DNA of 64,000 nt from CADEEN01 sp040384625 (GTDB lineage Bacteria > Pseudomonadota > Gammaproteobacteria > Burkholderiales > Burkholderiaceae_C): positions 1 through 64,000 of the forward strand of contig JAZKIW010000113.1 in assembly GCA_040384625.1 (NCBI GenBank), given 5' to 3'. The translations under genes and the position numbers were made by a program. This document shows positions 8,176 to 15,983 of this stretch, one piece after another. Every line of letters begins with the position of its first letter. Position 1 is the stretch's first letter. The notes below the pieces were generated by a model, which was not told the origin of the DNA, did no database searches, and saw only the letters and a program-made list of their open reading frames with translations.

Positions 8176-8835
8176 TCAGAACGGCACGGCGCTTTCCAGC
8201 ACCAGCGGCCGGTTGGTGGCCGGGTGCATCAGCTGCAGCCCGGCCGCATGCAGCAGCAGGCGCGGCGCGCGCGCCTCGATGGCGGGCGAGGCGTACAGCG
8301 GGTCGCCCAGGATGGGGTGGCCCAGCGACTGCATGTGCACGCGCAACTGGTGCGAGCGGCCGGTCAGCGGCTCCAGCTCCACGCGCGTGCCGTCGGCGGC
8401 GGCGTCGTAGGCGAGGGCGCGCCAGCGCGTGCGGCTGGGCCGGCCGTGCTCGTGGTCCACGCGCTGCAGCGGCCGCGCCAGCCAGTCGGCGCCGATGGGA
8501 AGATCGATCGTGCTCCAGCCGTCGGCGTCGGCGGCTTCGGTGCCCCGCGGTGCGCCGGCCACCACCGCCACGTAGCGCTTGCCGACCTGGCGCTGCTCGA
8601 ACGCCAGGCCCAGGCGCCGCTGCATGTCGGCGCCGCGCGCCATCAGCAGCAGGCCGGAAGTCGCCATGTCCAGCCGGTGCACCACCAGCGCGTCCGGCCA
8701 CATGGCCTGCGCGCGCGCCGCGGCGCAATCCTGCTTGTCGGGCCCGCGCCCCGGCACGGCCAGCAGGCCGGCCGGCTTGTCCAGCACCAGCAGGTGCTCG
8801 TCCACGTAGACCAGGCCTTCGGATAATGCCGCCAT
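8176..8835 (-). CDS. RluA-family pseudouridine synthase
   Basis: The 219-residue protein has the RluA catalytic motif HRLDMATSGLLLMAR with the nucleophilic Asp, the C-terminal motif GRSHQLRVHM, and LLLHAAGL. There is no S4 domain. Such enzymes isomerise specific uridines in rRNA or tRNA; the length and lack of S4 resemble RluA. The start at 8835 shares bases with the ATG of the divergent DUF486 gene. The open frame further upstream lies antisense to that gene and is not used. Confidence 0.9.
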   Translation of the reverse strand: MAALSEGLVYVDEHLLVLDKPAGLLAVPGRGPDKQDCAAARAQAMWPDALVVHRLDMATSGLLLMARGADMQRRLGLAFEQRQVGKRYVAVVAGAPRGTEAADADGWSTIDLPIGADWLARPLQRVDHEHGRPSRTRWRALAYDAAADGTRVELEPLTGRSHQLRVHMQSLGHPILGDPLYASPAIEARAPRLLLHAAGLQLMHPATNRPLVLESAVPF

Positions 8836-9202
8836 GGGCGCAATCAACTCTCTTTCCTTTCCGCTGCAGGCCATTCTTTTGCTGGTGGCCTCCAATGTGT
8901 TCATGACCATGGCCTGGTACGGCCACCTGAAGAACCTGGCCACCGCGCCCTGGTACGTGGCGGCGCTGGTGAGCTGGGCCATCGCGCTGGCGGAGTACCT
9001 GCTGCAGGTGCCGGCCAACCGCATCGGCTTCCAGCAGGCCGGATTCAGCGTCGGCCAGCTCAAGATCATGCAGGAAATCATCACGCTGTCGGTGTTCCTG
9101 CCGTTCTCGGTGTACTACCTGAAGGAGCCGCTGAAGCTGGATTACCTGTGGGCGGGGCTGTGCATGGTGGGCGCCGCCTATTTCATATTCCGCAATTCCT
9201 GA
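8834..9202 (+). CDS. DUF486 small membrane protein
   Basis: The 122-residue protein has four predicted transmembrane helices and the DUF486 signature SNVFMTMAWYGHLK near the start, with YYLKEPLKLDYLWAG and FIFRN near the end. The family is related to small DMT-type transporters, but no substrate is known. The ATG overlaps the start codon of the divergent pseudouridine synthase gene on the opposite strand, leaving no intergenic space. Confidence 0.85.
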   Translation: MGAINSLSFPLQAILLLVASNVFMTMAWYGHLKNLATAPWYVAALVSWAIALAEYLLQVPANRIGFQQAGFSVGQLKIMQEIITLSVFLPFSVYYLKEPLKLDYLWAGLCMVGAAYFIFRNS

Positions 9203-9268
9203 GGGAAGGCCGCAGTTACACTCGCCGCAGTCTCGAAACCCGACCCCAAAGTCCCCCAGGAGCTCCCC

Positions 9269-9916
9269 ATGCTGTTCGCCAAGCTGCTGCCTCGCGAAGG
9301 CAACTTCTTCGAAATGTTCAACCTGCATGCGGACAAGATCGTGGAGGCGGCGCGCGCGTTTTCCCAGCTGGTGGCGAACTACAACGATCCGCACCTGCGC
9401 GAGCAGTACACCCGCGAAGTCGACAACGCCGAGCGCGCGGCCGACCGCGTGACGCACGACGTCAACCGGCTGATCCACCAGACCTTCATCACGCCGATCG
9501 ACCGCGAGCAGATCCACACGCTCATCAACACCATGGACGACGTGGCCGACCTGATCCAGGACTCGGCCGAGACCATGGCGCTGTACGACGTGCGGCACAT
9601 GACCGAGGAGATCACCCGCCTGACCGAGCTCAGCGTGCGCTGCTGCGAGCGCGTGAAGGACGCGGTGGCGCTGATCGGCAAGCTGTCCGAAGGCAACTCG
9701 GCCGAGGCCGCGCTGAAGACCTGCGAGGAGATCGACCGCATCGAGTCGGACGCCGACCGCGTGATGCGATCGGCCATGAGCAAGCTGTTTCGCGAAGAGC
9801 CGGACGTGCGCGAGGTGATCAAGCTCAAGGCCATCTACGAGCTGCTGGAGACCATCACCGACAAGTGCGAGGACGTGGCCAACGTCGTCGAAGGCATCGT
9901 GCTCGAGAACTCCTGA
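9269..9916 (+). CDS. DUF47 family phosphate-transport regulator
   Basis: The 215-residue, largely helical protein belongs to the DUF47/PhoU-like family (FFEMFNLHADKIVEAA near the start, ITDKCEDVANVVEGIVLENS at the end). These proteins act with Pit transporters in phosphate uptake. An AGGAG site precedes the ATG, and the pit gene begins 13 bp after the stop, so the two form a typical pair. Confidence 0.93.
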   Translation: MLFAKLLPREGNFFEMFNLHADKIVEAARAFSQLVANYNDPHLREQYTREVDNAERAADRVTHDVNRLIHQTFITPIDREQIHTLINTMDDVADLIQDSAETMALYDVRHMTEEITRLTELSVRCCERVKDAVALIGKLSEGNSAEAALKTCEEIDRIESDADRVMRSAMSKLFREEPDVREVIKLKAIYELLETITDKCEDVANVVEGIVLENS

Positions 9917-9929
9917 GCGAAGGATTCCC

Positions 9930-10940
9930 ATGCAAGCGATGCAAGCCGCCCTCTGGGTCGTGGTGCTGCTGGTCGTCGTGGCCCTGCTGTTCGATTTCAT
10001 GAACGGCTTCCACGACGCGGCCAACTCGATCGCCACCATCGTCTCCACCGGCGTGCTGCGGCCCGCGCAGGCGGTGGTGTTCGCCGCCATCTTCAACTTC
10101 ATCGCGGTGTTCATCTTCCACCTGAGCGTGGCAGCCACGGTGGGCAAGGGCATCGTCGAGCCGGGCGTGGTGGACACGCACGTGGTGTTCGGCGCGCTGA
10201 TCGGCGCGATCTTCTGGAACGTGCTGACCTGGTACTACGGCATCCCCAGCAGTTCCTCGCATGCGCTGATCGGCGGCATCGTCGGCGCGGTGATCGCCAA
10301 GTCGGGCGCCGGTGCGCTGCTGGCCGGCGGCATCTGGAAGACGGTGCTGTTCATCTTCGTGTCGCCGGTGCTGGGCTTCCTGCTGGGCTCGCTCATCATG
10401 GTGCTGGTGTCGCACCTGTTCCGCCGCGCCCGGCCGTCCAAGATCGACCGCTGGTTCCGCCGCCTGCAGCTGGTTTCCGCCGGCGCCTACAGCCTGGGGC
10501 ACGGCGGCAACGACGCGCAGAAGACCATCGGCATCATCTGGATGCTCTTGATCGCCACGGGCTACGTGGCGCAGGGCGCGAGCAACCCGCCGTTCTGGGT
10601 GATCGCGGCCTGCTACGCGGCCATCGCCATGGGCACCATGTTCGGCGGCTGGCGCATCGTCAAGACCATGGGCCAGAAGATCACCAAGCTCAAACCGGTG
10701 GGTGGCTTTTGTGCCGAAACTGGCGGCGCCATCACGCTGTTCCTGGCCTCAGGCCTGGGCATCCCGGTGTCGACCACGCACACCATCACCGGGGCGATCG
10801 TCGGCGTCGGCTCGACGCGACGCGCCTCGGCCGTGCGCTGGGGGGTTGCCGGCACCATCGTCTGGGCCTGGATTTTCACGATCCCGGCATCGGCCCTGAT
10901 GGCAGCGCTGGCCTATTGGGCCGGTCGCGGTCTGCTCTGA
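9930..10940 (+). CDS. pit: Inorganic phosphate transporter, Pit family
   Basis: The 336-residue membrane protein has the duplicated Pit signatures: GFHDAANSIATIV near residue 25 and GGNDAQKTIGII near residue 190. YGIPSSSSHALIGG and GIPVSTTHTITGAIVG follow in the two repeats. It imports phosphate, probably as a metal-phosphate complex, driven by protons. It is co-transcribed with the DUF47 gene. It meets a minus-strand TM2-like gene tail to tail. Confidence 0.95.
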   Translation: MQAMQAALWVVVLLVVVALLFDFMNGFHDAANSIATIVSTGVLRPAQAVVFAAIFNFIAVFIFHLSVAATVGKGIVEPGVVDTHVVFGALIGAIFWNVLTWYYGIPSSSSHALIGGIVGAVIAKSGAGALLAGGIWKTVLFIFVSPVLGFLLGSLIMVLVSHLFRRARPSKIDRWFRRLQLVSAGAYSLGHGGNDAQKTIGIIWMLLIATGYVAQGASNPPFWVIAACYAAIAMGTMFGGWRIVKTMGQKITKLKPVGGFCAETGGAITLFLASGLGIPVSTTHTITGAIVGVGSTRRASAVRWGVAGTIVWAWIFTIPASALMAALAYWAGRGLL

Positions 10941-10943
10941 GCG

Positions 10944-11384
10944 CTACGACCTGCCGGCGCTCGGAGTCTCGATCTGCCACTCGAAGTAGCGTTGCCCGCT
11001 GAACGCGATGGTGGCCATCAAGGCGGTGGCGCCGATCATCAGGGCGGCGATCACCCCCAGAACCGGGCCCCACGCCGTGGCGTGAACCGGGGCGCCAGGG
11101 TTGTGCCGTGCGTCCCAGCGGGCGTCGGGCGTTAGGCCGTAGACGATCGCGCACAGCGCGGCCTGCGCCAACATCAGCCCCAGCAAGGGCAGCAAGAGCC
11201 AGGACAGGCGATCGTCCTGACCGAGCTCGAGCATGCGCTGCACCCCCCACAGCCCGGCCAGGGTCGGCAGGGGGTGCAGCCAGGCCAGGAGGTCGCGCGC
11301 GCCGCGCAGGTACAGGCGATGCAGGCCCAGGCAGCCGCCCAGAAGGGCCAGCCAGGTCGCAAGGGCCTTCGACTTGTAGTGCAT
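10944..11384 (-). CDS. TM2-like small membrane protein
   Basis: The 146-residue protein has an N-terminal pair of hydrophobic segments around the TM2-type motif GGCLGLHRLYLRGARDLLAWLHP and two further membrane segments (LLLPLLGLMLAQAALCAIVYGL and WGPVLGVIAALMIGATALMATIAF). The function is unknown. Its ATG overlaps the stop of the upstream acetyltransferase gene by one base, so the two are coupled. Confidence 0.7.
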   Translation of the reverse strand: MHYKSKALATWLALLGGCLGLHRLYLRGARDLLAWLHPLPTLAGLWGVQRMLELGQDDRLSWLLLPLLGLMLAQAALCAIVYGLTPDARWDARHNPGAPVHATAWGPVLGVIAALMIGATALMATIAFSGQRYFEWQIETPSAGRS

Positions 11385-11944
11385 CAGCGCTCGTCACCGG
11401 GGGCACTGGCGCCGCCGTCACCGAGAGCCTTCTGCATCAAGACCACGTCGAGCCAGCGGCCAAACTTCCAGCCTGCAGCCTTGAATACGCCGGTCGGCTC
11501 GAAGCCGCAGGCGCGGTGCACGCCGACCGAACCCGCGTTGGCGGAGTCGCCGATCACGGCCAGCATCTGCCGGGCGCCCCGCGCTTCGCACTGCGCCAGC
11601 AGTTCGGCCAGGAGCAGGCGGCCGACACCCTGGCCTTGCGCCGCGGGGTCGAGGTAGATCGAGTCCTCCAGACAGAAGCGGTAGGCGCGGCGCGGACGGA
11701 AGTGGTTGGCGTAGGCATAGCCCAGCGACTCGCCGCCGCGCTCGGCCACCAGCCAGGGCAGGCCTTTGGCGAGGACATCCTCGCGGCGGCGCACCATCTC
11801 GGCCTCGTCCGGCACGTCGAGTTCGAAGGTGCCGGTCCCCTGTGTCACAGCGTGGCCATAGATGCGTGTGATGGCCGGCATATCGGCAGCGCTGCTCGGG
11901 CGGATGATCAAGGGCGGCATGGGCGGATATGGCAGAGTCGTCAA
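11384..11944 (-). CDS. GNAT N-acetyltransferase, Pat/Bar type
   Basis: The 186-residue protein resembles the phosphinothricin/methionine-sulfoximine acetyltransferase subfamily. It has IRPSSAADMPAITRIYGHAV at the start, SIYLDPAAQGQGVGRLLL as the acetyl-CoA motif, and GFEPTGVFKAAGWKFGRWLDVVLMQ at the C-terminus. It would acetylate amino-acid analogues such as methionine sulfoximine. The start could also be 20-30 bases downstream. The rpsP promoter lies just beyond the 5' end on the other strand. Confidence 0.88.
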   Translation of the reverse strand: MTTLPYPPMPPLIIRPSSAADMPAITRIYGHAVTQGTGTFELDVPDEAEMVRRREDVLAKGLPWLVAERGGESLGYAYANHFRPRRAYRFCLEDSIYLDPAAQGQGVGRLLLAELLAQCEARGARQMLAVIGDSANAGSVGVHRACGFEPTGVFKAAGWKFGRWLDVVLMQKALGDGGASAPGDER

Positions 11945-11957
11945 GCAAGTCTATAAT
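11929..11957 (+). promoter_or_regulatory. Promoter of the rpsP-rimM-trmD operon
   Basis: ATGGCA (11929-11934) and a perfect TATAAT (11952-11957) are 17 bp apart. The bases after the -10 box are GCGCGG, a GC-rich discriminator of the kind seen in stringently controlled ribosomal protein promoters. The -35 lies within the start region of the divergent acetyltransferase gene. The leader to rpsP would be about 145 nt. Confidence 0.65.
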
Positions 11958-12110
11958 GCGCGGTTTTCGGCGACGGCTGGTCGAGTGACTGGCGTATCTA
12001 CGGCGCCGAGCCGTGTGCAGCGCGCGACAGCGCAGTGCATCAACGATCTGACCGGCCGGTGTGTCTCCTGGTGCGGTGGACGAACGAGTTCGATTTCGAG
12101 GTCAAACCCC

Positions 12111-12359
12111 ATGGTTGTCATCCGTCTGTCCCGCTCCGGCGCCAAGAAGCGCCCGTTCTACAACATCGTCGTCGCCGACTCGCACGAGCGCCGTGACGGC
12201 CGCTTTATCGAGCGTGTGGGCTTCTACAACCCGGTCGCCGCCGGTGGCGAGCAGCCGCTGCGCGTGGCCACCGACCGCATCGCCTACTGGACCGGCGTCG
12301 GCGCCCAGGTCTCGCCGACGGTGGCGCGCCTGGTCGGCCAGGCCAAGGCGAGCGCCTGA
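12111..12359 (+). CDS. rpsP: 30S ribosomal protein S16
   Basis: The 82-residue protein is a full-length S16 (MVVIRLSRSGAKKRPFYNIV, RFIERVGFYNP, RIAYWTGVGAQVSPTV). It binds 16S rRNA and is needed for 30S assembly. It heads the conserved rpsP-rimM-trmD-rplS order. The frame is open upstream, but the family start fixes ATG 12111. Confidence 0.97.
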   Translation: MVVIRLSRSGAKKRPFYNIVVADSHERRDGRFIERVGFYNPVAAGGEQPLRVATDRIAYWTGVGAQVSPTVARLVGQAKASA

Positions 12360-12378
12360 AGCTCGCAGGCGCGGCCGC

Positions 12379-12987
12379 GTGGCGACGCTGCCGTCGCTAG
12401 CCGCCGAGGCGGTCGATGTGTCGGCCTTGCCGGCCGATGCCATCGAGGTCGGCCGCATCGTCGGCGCCTGGGGCGTCAAGGGTGCCTTCAAGGTCCAGGC
12501 CTACGCCAGCGAACCACAGGCCCTGTTCTCTTCCAAGCGGTGGTTCCTGCAGCCGGCGGACTTGCAGGTTTCGGGACCACGTCGTCCTGCGCCACCTGCG
12601 ATGCTGCGCATCACGCAGGCGCGCGAGCAAGCGGCGGCGGTTGTCGCTGCGGCCCAGGGCATCGAGGACCGGGACGCCGCTGAGGCGCTGACCGGCGCGC
12701 GGGTGTTCGTCGCCCGCTCCAGCTTCCCGACCGCCGGCGACGACGAGTACTACTGGGTTGATCTGATCGGTCTGTCCGTCGTCAACCGTGAGAGCGTGTC
12801 GCTGGGCCAGGTGACGGGCTTGATCGACACCGGTGTGCACAGCGTATTGCGCGTACGCCGTCCCGACGCGCCGGCCGAGGCCGCCCCGGACCAGGCCGAG
12901 CGCTTGATCCCCTTCGTCGCTGCGTACCTCGACAAGGTCGATCTCGAGGCCCGACTGATCCATGTCGACTGGGGCCTGGATTTCTGA
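12379..12987 (+). CDS. rimM: Ribosome maturation factor RimM
   Basis: The 202-residue protein has the RimM N-terminal domain (IEVGRIVGAWGVKGAFKVQAY) and a PRC-barrel C-terminal domain (DDEYYWVDLIGLSVVN to HVDWGLDF). RimM helps mature the 3' domain of 16S rRNA by binding S19. The GTG at 12379 is the best start, and the protein is then slightly long at the N-terminus. The stop overlaps the trmD ATG by one base. Confidence 0.95.
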   Translation: MATLPSLAAEAVDVSALPADAIEVGRIVGAWGVKGAFKVQAYASEPQALFSSKRWFLQPADLQVSGPRRPAPPAMLRITQAREQAAAVVAAAQGIEDRDAAEALTGARVFVARSSFPTAGDDEYYWVDLIGLSVVNRESVSLGQVTGLIDTGVHSVLRVRRPDAPAEAAPDQAERLIPFVAAYLDKVDLEARLIHVDWGLDF

Positions 12988-13736
12988 TGCGCTTCGACGT
13001 CATTACCTTGTTTCCGGAACTGTTCGCGCCGCAGTTCGCGCTGGGCGTGACGCGCCGTGCCTTCGAATCGGGGCAGGTCGATGTGCGACTGTGGCCGCTG
13101 CGCGATTTCGGTGAGGGCGCGTACAAGCGTGTGGATGACCGCCCCTTCGGCGGCGGACCGGGCATGGTGCTGCTGGCCGAGCCGCTCGAGGCTGCGCTGG
13201 CCGCCGCACGTGCAGGGCGCGCTGACCCGACGCCCGCCGTGATCCACTTCACGCCCGCCGGCCGGCGTCTCGACCAGGGCCTGGTTCGCGAGATGGCGAC
13301 GGGGCCAGGTGCCGTGTTGCTGTGCGGTCGCTATGAAGGGATCGACCAGCGGTTCCTCGACCGTCATGTGACGCTCGAGCTGAGCCTCGGCGATTTCGTT
13401 CTCTCCGGCGGGGAGTTGCCGGCGCTTGCCCTGCTCGACGCCGTAGCTCGCCTGCAGCCTGGTGTGCTGGGCGACGAGCAGTCGCACCAGCAGGACAGCT
13501 TTGGCATCGACGGTTTGCTCGACTGCCCGCACTACAGTCGCCCGGAAGCCCTGCAGGGCGGCGCCGTGGTGCCGGGCGTGCTGCTCTCAGGCCATCATGC
13601 CGAGATTGCGCGATGGCGTCGCGAGCGTTCCCTCGAGCTGACGGCCCGGCGCCGGCCCGAGTTGATCGACGTAGCGCGGGCCGCCGGCCGTCTGAGCCCG
13701 TCCGACGAACGCTTTTTGATCGACGCCGGGCTATAA
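12987..13736 (+). CDS. trmD: tRNA (guanine-37-N1)-methyltransferase
   Basis: The 249-residue protein has the SPOUT-class TrmD motifs FGGGPGMVLLAEP, LCGRYEGIDQRF and LSGGELPALALLDAVARLQPGVLG, which form the knotted SAM site. It methylates G37 of tRNAs read next to G36, preventing +1 frameshifting. It is coupled to rimM. The stop codon overlaps a TATAAT sequence that may serve rplS. Confidence 0.97.
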   Translation: MRFDVITLFPELFAPQFALGVTRRAFESGQVDVRLWPLRDFGEGAYKRVDDRPFGGGPGMVLLAEPLEAALAAARAGRADPTPAVIHFTPAGRRLDQGLVREMATGPGAVLLCGRYEGIDQRFLDRHVTLELSLGDFVLSGGELPALALLDAVARLQPGVLGDEQSHQQDSFGIDGLLDCPHYSRPEALQGGAVVPGVLLSGHHAEIARWRRERSLELTARRRPELIDVARAAGRLSPSDERFLIDAGL

Positions 13737-13737
13737 T
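13732..13737 (+). promoter_or_regulatory. Possible internal -10 box for rplS
   Basis: A perfect TATAAT at 13732-13737 overlaps the trmD stop codon, 91 bp before rplS. No good -35 hexamer is at the right distance, so the call is tentative. Confidence 0.35.
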
Positions 13738-13827
13738 CTCAGGCTTTTCGATCCTCTGCCGGGACAGCGCAGCGCCTCAGGCCCGCGCACACTTCCCCCA
13801 ACAATCGCCGGCACGATCACAGGAGAA

Positions 13828-14187
13828 ATGCAAGTGGATCTGATCCAAACCCTCGAGCAGGAAGAGATTGCTCGGCTGGGCAAGAAGTTGCCCGTGTTTG
13901 CCCCTGGTGACACCGTGATCGTCAGTGTCAGCGTCGTCGAAGGCACGCGCAAGCGCGTCCAGGCCTACGAAGGCGTGGTGATCGCAAAACGCAACCGCGG
14001 CCTCAACTCCAGCTTCATCGTGCGCAAGATTTCCAGCGGCGAAGGTGTCGAGCGCACGTTCCAGCTTTACAGCCCGCTGATTGCAGGTATTGAAGTCAAG
14101 CGCCGCGGCGATGTACGCCGGGCCAAGCTGTACTACCTTCGTGACCGCTCGGGCAAGTCGGCGCGCATCAAGGAGAAGCTGGCCTGA
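13828..14187 (+). CDS. rplS: 50S ribosomal protein L19
   Basis: The 119-residue protein is a complete L19 (FAPGDTVIVSVSVVEGTRKRVQAYEG, RNRGLNSSFIVRKIS, VKRRGDVRRAKLYYLR). It lies at the 30S-50S interface. An AGGAGAA site precedes the ATG. It ends the ribosomal operon and is followed by a hairpin terminator. Confidence 0.97.
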   Translation: MQVDLIQTLEQEEIARLGKKLPVFAPGDTVIVSVSVVEGTRKRVQAYEGVVIAKRNRGLNSSFIVRKISSGEGVERTFQLYSPLIAGIEVKRRGDVRRAKLYYLRDRSGKSARIKEKLA

Positions 14188-14210
14188 CCAGCCTTTTCGT
14201 GACAAGGTTC

Positions 14211-14232
14211 AAAGCCGCCTGCGGGCGGCTTT
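14211..14232 (+). terminator. Rho-independent-like terminator after rplS
   Basis: The arms AAAGCCGCC (14211-14219) and GGCGGCTTT (14224-14232) form a perfect 9-bp stem with a 4-nt loop, 23 bp after rplS. The following bases are only modestly T-rich. Confidence 0.75.
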
Positions 14233-14257
14233 GTCGTTGGCGCTCTATGCTCGTCGC

Positions 14258-14965
14258 ATGACCCAAGGCGAGACTTTGCGCGCGCCGATCCTGAACCCGC
14301 TGGCCGTGCCTGTGGCGGGTAACGACGCCCACCTGCCTGCCGTCGATGCGACCCGGCTGACCGCGCAGGCCTTGCGCAGCCGTTTTGCGTCGCCGCCCGC
14401 CTGGCGGCCCGAAACACTGGGTGACGGGCGCCTGTTCCAGGGCCGCAACCGCGCTGCCGCGTCCGTCCTGGTGCCGCTGGTGGAACGCGTCGAAGGCATC
14501 ACGGTACTGCTGACGCAGCGCACCGCGCACCTGCGCGACCACGCCGGCCAGATCAGCTTCCCTGGCGGTCGCGCGGAGACCAGCGACGATGATGCCGTGG
14601 CGACGGCCCTGCGCGAGGCCGAAGAAGAGGTCGGCCTGACGCGCGGGCACATCGAGGTCATCGGCTCGCTGCCCGAGTACCGCACCGTGACCTACTACGA
14701 TGTGACGCCGGTGGTGGCGCTAGTCAGGCCACCGTTCACGCTGGCGCTCGATGCCCATGAAGTGGCCGATGCCTTCGAGGTACCGCTGTCCTTTCTGATG
14801 ACACCGGCGAATCACCAGCGCCACAGCTTTGAACTCGACGGCTATCGGCGCGAGTTCCTGTCGATGCCCTGGCGTCGGCCCGACGAACGGGGTGGGGCGC
14901 CGTACTTCATCTGGGGCGCCACGGCGGCGATGCTGCGCAACCTGTATCGGTTCCTCAGCGCCTGA
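14258..14965 (+). CDS. Nudix hydrolase, CoA pyrophosphatase type
   Basis: The 235-residue protein has the Nudix box in the form typical of NudL/YeaB (ISFPGGRAETSDDDA followed by ALREAEEEVGL). The upstream motif LLTQRTAHLRDHAGQ is that of CoA diphosphatases. It would cleave CoA or similar nucleoside diphosphate derivatives. It starts 25 bp after the rplS terminator and is followed closely by the CobD-like gene. Confidence 0.88.
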   Translation: MTQGETLRAPILNPLAVPVAGNDAHLPAVDATRLTAQALRSRFASPPAWRPETLGDGRLFQGRNRAAASVLVPLVERVEGITVLLTQRTAHLRDHAGQISFPGGRAETSDDDAVATALREAEEEVGLTRGHIEVIGSLPEYRTVTYYDVTPVVALVRPPFTLALDAHEVADAFEVPLSFLMTPANHQRHSFELDGYRREFLSMPWRRPDERGGAPYFIWGATAAMLRNLYRFLSA

Positions 14966-14987
14966 GCTCTGCTTATCATCGCTGTCG

Positions 14988-15977
14988 ATGAGCTTTTTCG
15001 CCGTCTTCCTCGCATTGCTGATCGAGCAGCTCAAGCCGCTGCCGCGCGACAACTGGGTTCATGACACGCTGATCTCCTGGGTTGGTTGGACCGGCCGCAA
15101 TTTCGATGCCGGCCGGGCACACCACGCGATCGTCGTCTGGTGCATCACGGTGCTGACCCCGACCGTGGGCGCCGCGGCGGTCTACCTTGTGGCTGCGCAC
15201 TACAGCCTGCTGGCAGCGTTGGCCGTGAATGTGCTGGTGCTCTATCTCACCCTCGGCTTTCGCCAGTTCAGCCACTACTTCACCGACATCCGCGACGCCT
15301 TGGAGCGCGGCGATGAGGATGCGGCGCGCCGCATGTTGGGCCAATGGCGGCACCTTGACACCAGCGACCTGCCGCGCACGGAGTTGCTGCGCCAGGTCAT
15401 CGAACACTCCCTGCTCGCCGCGCACCGCCACGTCTTCGGCGTCTTCTTCTGCTTTATCGCGCTCTCGGCGCTGGGACTGGGCCCCGCCGGCGCTGTTGCC
15501 TACCGGATGGCCGAGTTCGCCGGACGCTACTGGGCCTTCAAGAGCCGCACGCTCGATGCTCCTGCCAACGAGCGACTGATGCGCCTGTCGCAGCGGCTGT
15601 TCGAAGTGATCGACCATCTGCCGGCGCGCTTGACGGCTTTCGGATTTGCGGTGGTCGGCAATTTCGAAGAGGCTGTCAATGGCTGGCGCAATGAGGCCGG
15701 CCTGTGGCTGCATGCAAACGAAGGCATCCTGCTGGCCGCCGCGGCCGGTGCGATCGGCGTGCAACTCGGCGGCCAGGCAGTGCCAGGCGTCACGCCCGAT
15801 CGCTCGAAGACCTTTGCCAGCGGCAGTGCCGCGCGGGCTGCCGGCGCTGCCGGCCCAACTTCGGGCGTGCCCGCGCAAGCCGGCCATCTGCAAAGCGTCG
15901 TGGGGTTGGTCTGGCGCTCCGTGGTCTTGTGGCTGCTGCTGACCGCGCTCTTGTCTCTGGCCAATCTGCTGGGCTGA
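14988..15977 (+). CDS. CobD/CbiB-family membrane protein
   Basis: The 329-residue integral membrane protein has the CobD/CbiB layout (FRQFSHYFTDIRDALERGDEDAARRML, TDLPR-like DTSDLPRTELLRQVIEHSLLAAH, and YWAFKSRTL). True CobD makes adenosylcobinamide. Burkholderiales carry a diverged paralogue outside any cobalamin cluster, and that is the likely identity here, since no other cob genes are near. The function is then unknown. An AmpE-like role is another possibility. Confidence 0.8.
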   Translation: MSFFAVFLALLIEQLKPLPRDNWVHDTLISWVGWTGRNFDAGRAHHAIVVWCITVLTPTVGAAAVYLVAAHYSLLAALAVNVLVLYLTLGFRQFSHYFTDIRDALERGDEDAARRMLGQWRHLDTSDLPRTELLRQVIEHSLLAAHRHVFGVFFCFIALSALGLGPAGAVAYRMAEFAGRYWAFKSRTLDAPANERLMRLSQRLFEVIDHLPARLTAFGFAVVGNFEEAVNGWRNEAGLWLHANEGILLAAAAGAIGVQLGGQAVPGVTPDRSKTFASGSAARAAGAAGPTSGVPAQAGHLQSVVGLVWRSVVLWLLLTALLSLANLLG

Positions 15978-15983
15978 TCCGCT

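Noticed and set aside
8156..10177. Long minus-strand open frame continuing upstream of the SDR gene
   Set aside because: It runs antisense to the DUF486, DUF47 and pit genes and has no family match; only the SDR part is coding.
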